From contig CAAGII010000008.1 in assembly GCA_900769875.1 (NCBI GenBank), forward strand, positions 1 to 5,005: 5,005 nucleotides of DNA, written 5' to 3'. The position numbers and the translations under genes were made by a program. Below the pieces are notes generated by a model. It saw nothing but the letters and a program-made list of their open reading frames with translations. It did not search any database and was not told where the DNA came from. Position 1 is the stretch's first letter; each line of letters opens with the position of its first letter. Source of the stretch: Clostridia bacterium. GTDB lineage: Bacteria; Bacillota; Clostridia; Christensenellales; Aristaeellaceae. Positions 3,748 through 5,005 of the stretch are shown here, one piece after another.

Positions 3748-5005
3748 ATGATCTGCGTATTTCCATCAGACGCGACCGATTTCGCCAGCAACGGTCTGTG
3801 CGTCCTCACGCCCACAGCCTGCTCCGTTACCGAAACCCTCAACGGCGAGTGGGAGCTGTCAATGGCGCACCCGCTGGATGAACGCGACAAGTGGACATAC
3901 CTGCAGGTCGGCTGCATCATCCGCGCACCCGTGCCTGCCGCCATGACGCCCCGTGTGTCGCTGGTCAGACAGACCACCGGCTGGTCGGTGTACACCATCA
4001 CCACCAAGTCGGGCAAGCTCAACCTTCGCTCCGGCCCCGGCACGAACTACAAGCGGCTGGGACAGTACGCCAAGGGCAAGGAGGTCGTGCTCATTGCCAA
4101 AACCAACGACAGCTGGTATGAGGTGACCGCCCCGGACGGCAAGCGCGGCCACATGTCCACGGACTACCTGACCTTCGCCCGGACGGAGGGCTCGTCCACC
4201 ACGGCAACCGGGCAGGTGGTGGAGCCGCGGCAGGTGCGCGACCAGCCCTTCCGCATCTATCGCGTCGTGCCCACGCTCACCCAGGTCGAAGTCTATGCCC
4301 GGCATATCTTCTACGACCTCATGGACAACATGATCCTCAGCTACAAGTCGGAGGGACCCGTGGGCGGCACGACTGCCGCGCATGCCGTCCTCGACAGGTG
4401 TGAATCGGCACATGATTTCACCATGTACACCGACCTCACCGGCACGGCAGATGACCTGGCTTTTGAGCATATCAACCCGGTGGAAGCCATGCTGGGCGAT
4501 GAGGGCATCGTCGGCAAGTACCATGCCGAGCTGGCGCGGGACTGGTACGATGTATACCTCGTCAAGCGCGTGGGCCATGACACGGATGTGGAAATCCGTC
4601 AGGGCAAGAACCTGCTGGGCATCAGCTATGATCTGGATGAGTCCGGCGTGGTCACACGCATCGTGCCCACCGGCGAGGACAAGGACGGCCATGTGCTGTA
4701 CCTTCCGGAGAAGCATATCGACAGCCCGAACATCGGGGCCTATCCCCATGTGAAGTGGGGCCACCTCGCCGTCAGCGACGCCAAGGAGGATGATGACACC
4801 GGCAAGAGCGAGGTCTACCAAAAGCTGCGCGAAGCCGCGCAGACCGAGCTGGACAACGGCTGCGATCTGCCCACCGTCACGCTGGATGTGGACTTCCTGA
4901 GCGTGGATGATACCGAGGAATACCGTGACTTCGGCATCCTGCACAGCATTTACCTGGGCGACGCTGTGCGCGTGGTGGTGCCCAGGCTGGGGCTGACCGT
5001 TGCCC
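3748..5005 (+). CDS. Tail-associated endopeptidase/spike protein (Tal) with inserted SH3b domain, partial at right edge
   Basis: The frame is open from the ATG at 3748 to the last base, giving 419 codons with no stop in the window. It matches the prophage tail endopeptidase (phage minor structural protein) family, which forms the tail tip below Dit and often carries cell-wall-degrading or receptor-binding parts. The start region shows CSVTETLNGEWELSMAHPLD (25-44), the usual opening. The family strand pair ends at GCIIRAPVP (55-63) and resumes only at QPFRIYRVVPTLTQVEVYAR (166-185), because about 100 residues are inserted between. The insert holds an SH3b domain (about 78-143). From 185 onward typical motifs follow: HIFYDLMDNM, DLAFEHINPVEAMLGDEG, a DWYDVYLVKRVGHD stretch, and near the edge LSVDDTEEYRDFGILHSIYLGDAVRVVVPRLGL (384-416). 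The C-terminal domains lie outside the window. The start is fixed by a strong ribosome binding site. Confidence 0.93.
   Translation, partial: MICVFPSDATDFASNGLCVLTPTACSVTETLNGEWELSMAHPLDERDKWTYLQVGCIIRAPVPAAMTPRVSLVRQTTGWSVYTITTKSGKLNLRSGPGTNYKRLGQYAKGKEVVLIAKTNDSWYEVTAPDGKRGHMSTDYLTFARTEGSSTTATGQVVEPRQVRDQPFRIYRVVPTLTQVEVYARHIFYDLMDNMILSYKSEGPVGGTTAAHAVLDRCESAHDFTMYTDLTGTADDLAFEHINPVEAMLGDEGIVGKYHAELARDWYDVYLVKRVGHDTDVEIRQGKNLLGISYDLDESGVVTRIVPTGEDKDGHVLYLPEKHIDSPNIGAYPHVKWGHLAVSDAKEDDDTGKSEVYQKLREAAQTELDNGCDLPTVTLDVDFLSVDDTEEYRDFGILHSIYLGDAVRVVVPRLGLTVA
3979..4176 (+). other. SH3b domain inserted in the tail endopeptidase
   Basis: Residues about 78-143 of the protein read as a bacterial SH3 domain: a first strand WSVYTITT, the signature KLNLRSGPGTNYKRLGQYAKG (90-110), then KEVVLIAKTNDSWYEVTAPD and GKRGHMSTDYLTF. 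SH3b domains usually bind cell-wall peptide or polysaccharide. A Ser/Thr-rich linker (about 147-156) follows before the tail fold resumes. Confidence 0.88.

Noticed and set aside
3859..4944. Minus-strand reading frame of 361 codons opposite the tail endopeptidase gene
   Set aside because: The + strand frame has family motifs and a strong ribosome binding site. The opposite frame is long because of high GC at third codon positions and shows no domain.

Overview
The window is a 5 kb piece of the late (tail) region of a siphophage or prophage from a Gram-positive host. A fairly GC-rich clostridial host (Oscillospiraceae/Ruminococcaceae-like, gut-type) fits best. The basis is the Firmicutes tail gene order, strong AGGAGG-type ribosome binding sites, consensus vegetative promoters and high GC in the tail genes (about 60-70% in hand-counted 60-base lines). 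This assignment is inference, as no host marker gene is present.

Layout on the + strand: the C-terminal 529 codons of a tape measure protein (1-1591, open at the left edge), a distal tail protein (Dit, 2322-3017), and the first 419 codons of a tail-associated endopeptidase/spike protein (Tal, 3748 to the right edge). Tal has an SH3b domain inserted in its N-terminal part. In most Firmicutes siphophages these three genes are adjacent.

Here each of the two junctions is split by a toxin-antitoxin (TA) operon on the opposite strand. Between tape measure and Dit lies a Phd antitoxin/Doc (Fic-fold) toxin pair (2248 to 1632). Between Dit and Tal lies a second, unrelated pair, a Phd/YefM-like antitoxin with a RelE/ParE-family toxin (3630 to 3053). 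Both operons are antitoxin-first, both have a 4-base ATGA overlap between the genes, and both are driven by a minus-strand promoter with TTGAA(T/C), a 17-18 base spacer and an extended TGnTATAAT box. In both, a symmetric element overlaps the -35 box and the predicted 5' leader is very short. The second operon ends in a minus-strand terminator whose stem uses G-U pairs that cannot form in the + strand RNA. The two inserts between tail genes are each exactly 730 bases long.

Together the tail genes build the tail tube and its adsorption tip. The two TA operons look like morons: self-contained cargo with its own promoter, placed head-on against the late operon. Likely roles are prophage maintenance and superinfection exclusion. 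Their antisense arrangement also suggests that late transcription and TA expression could interfere with each other. No RNA genes, CRISPR arrays or insertion sequences were seen.
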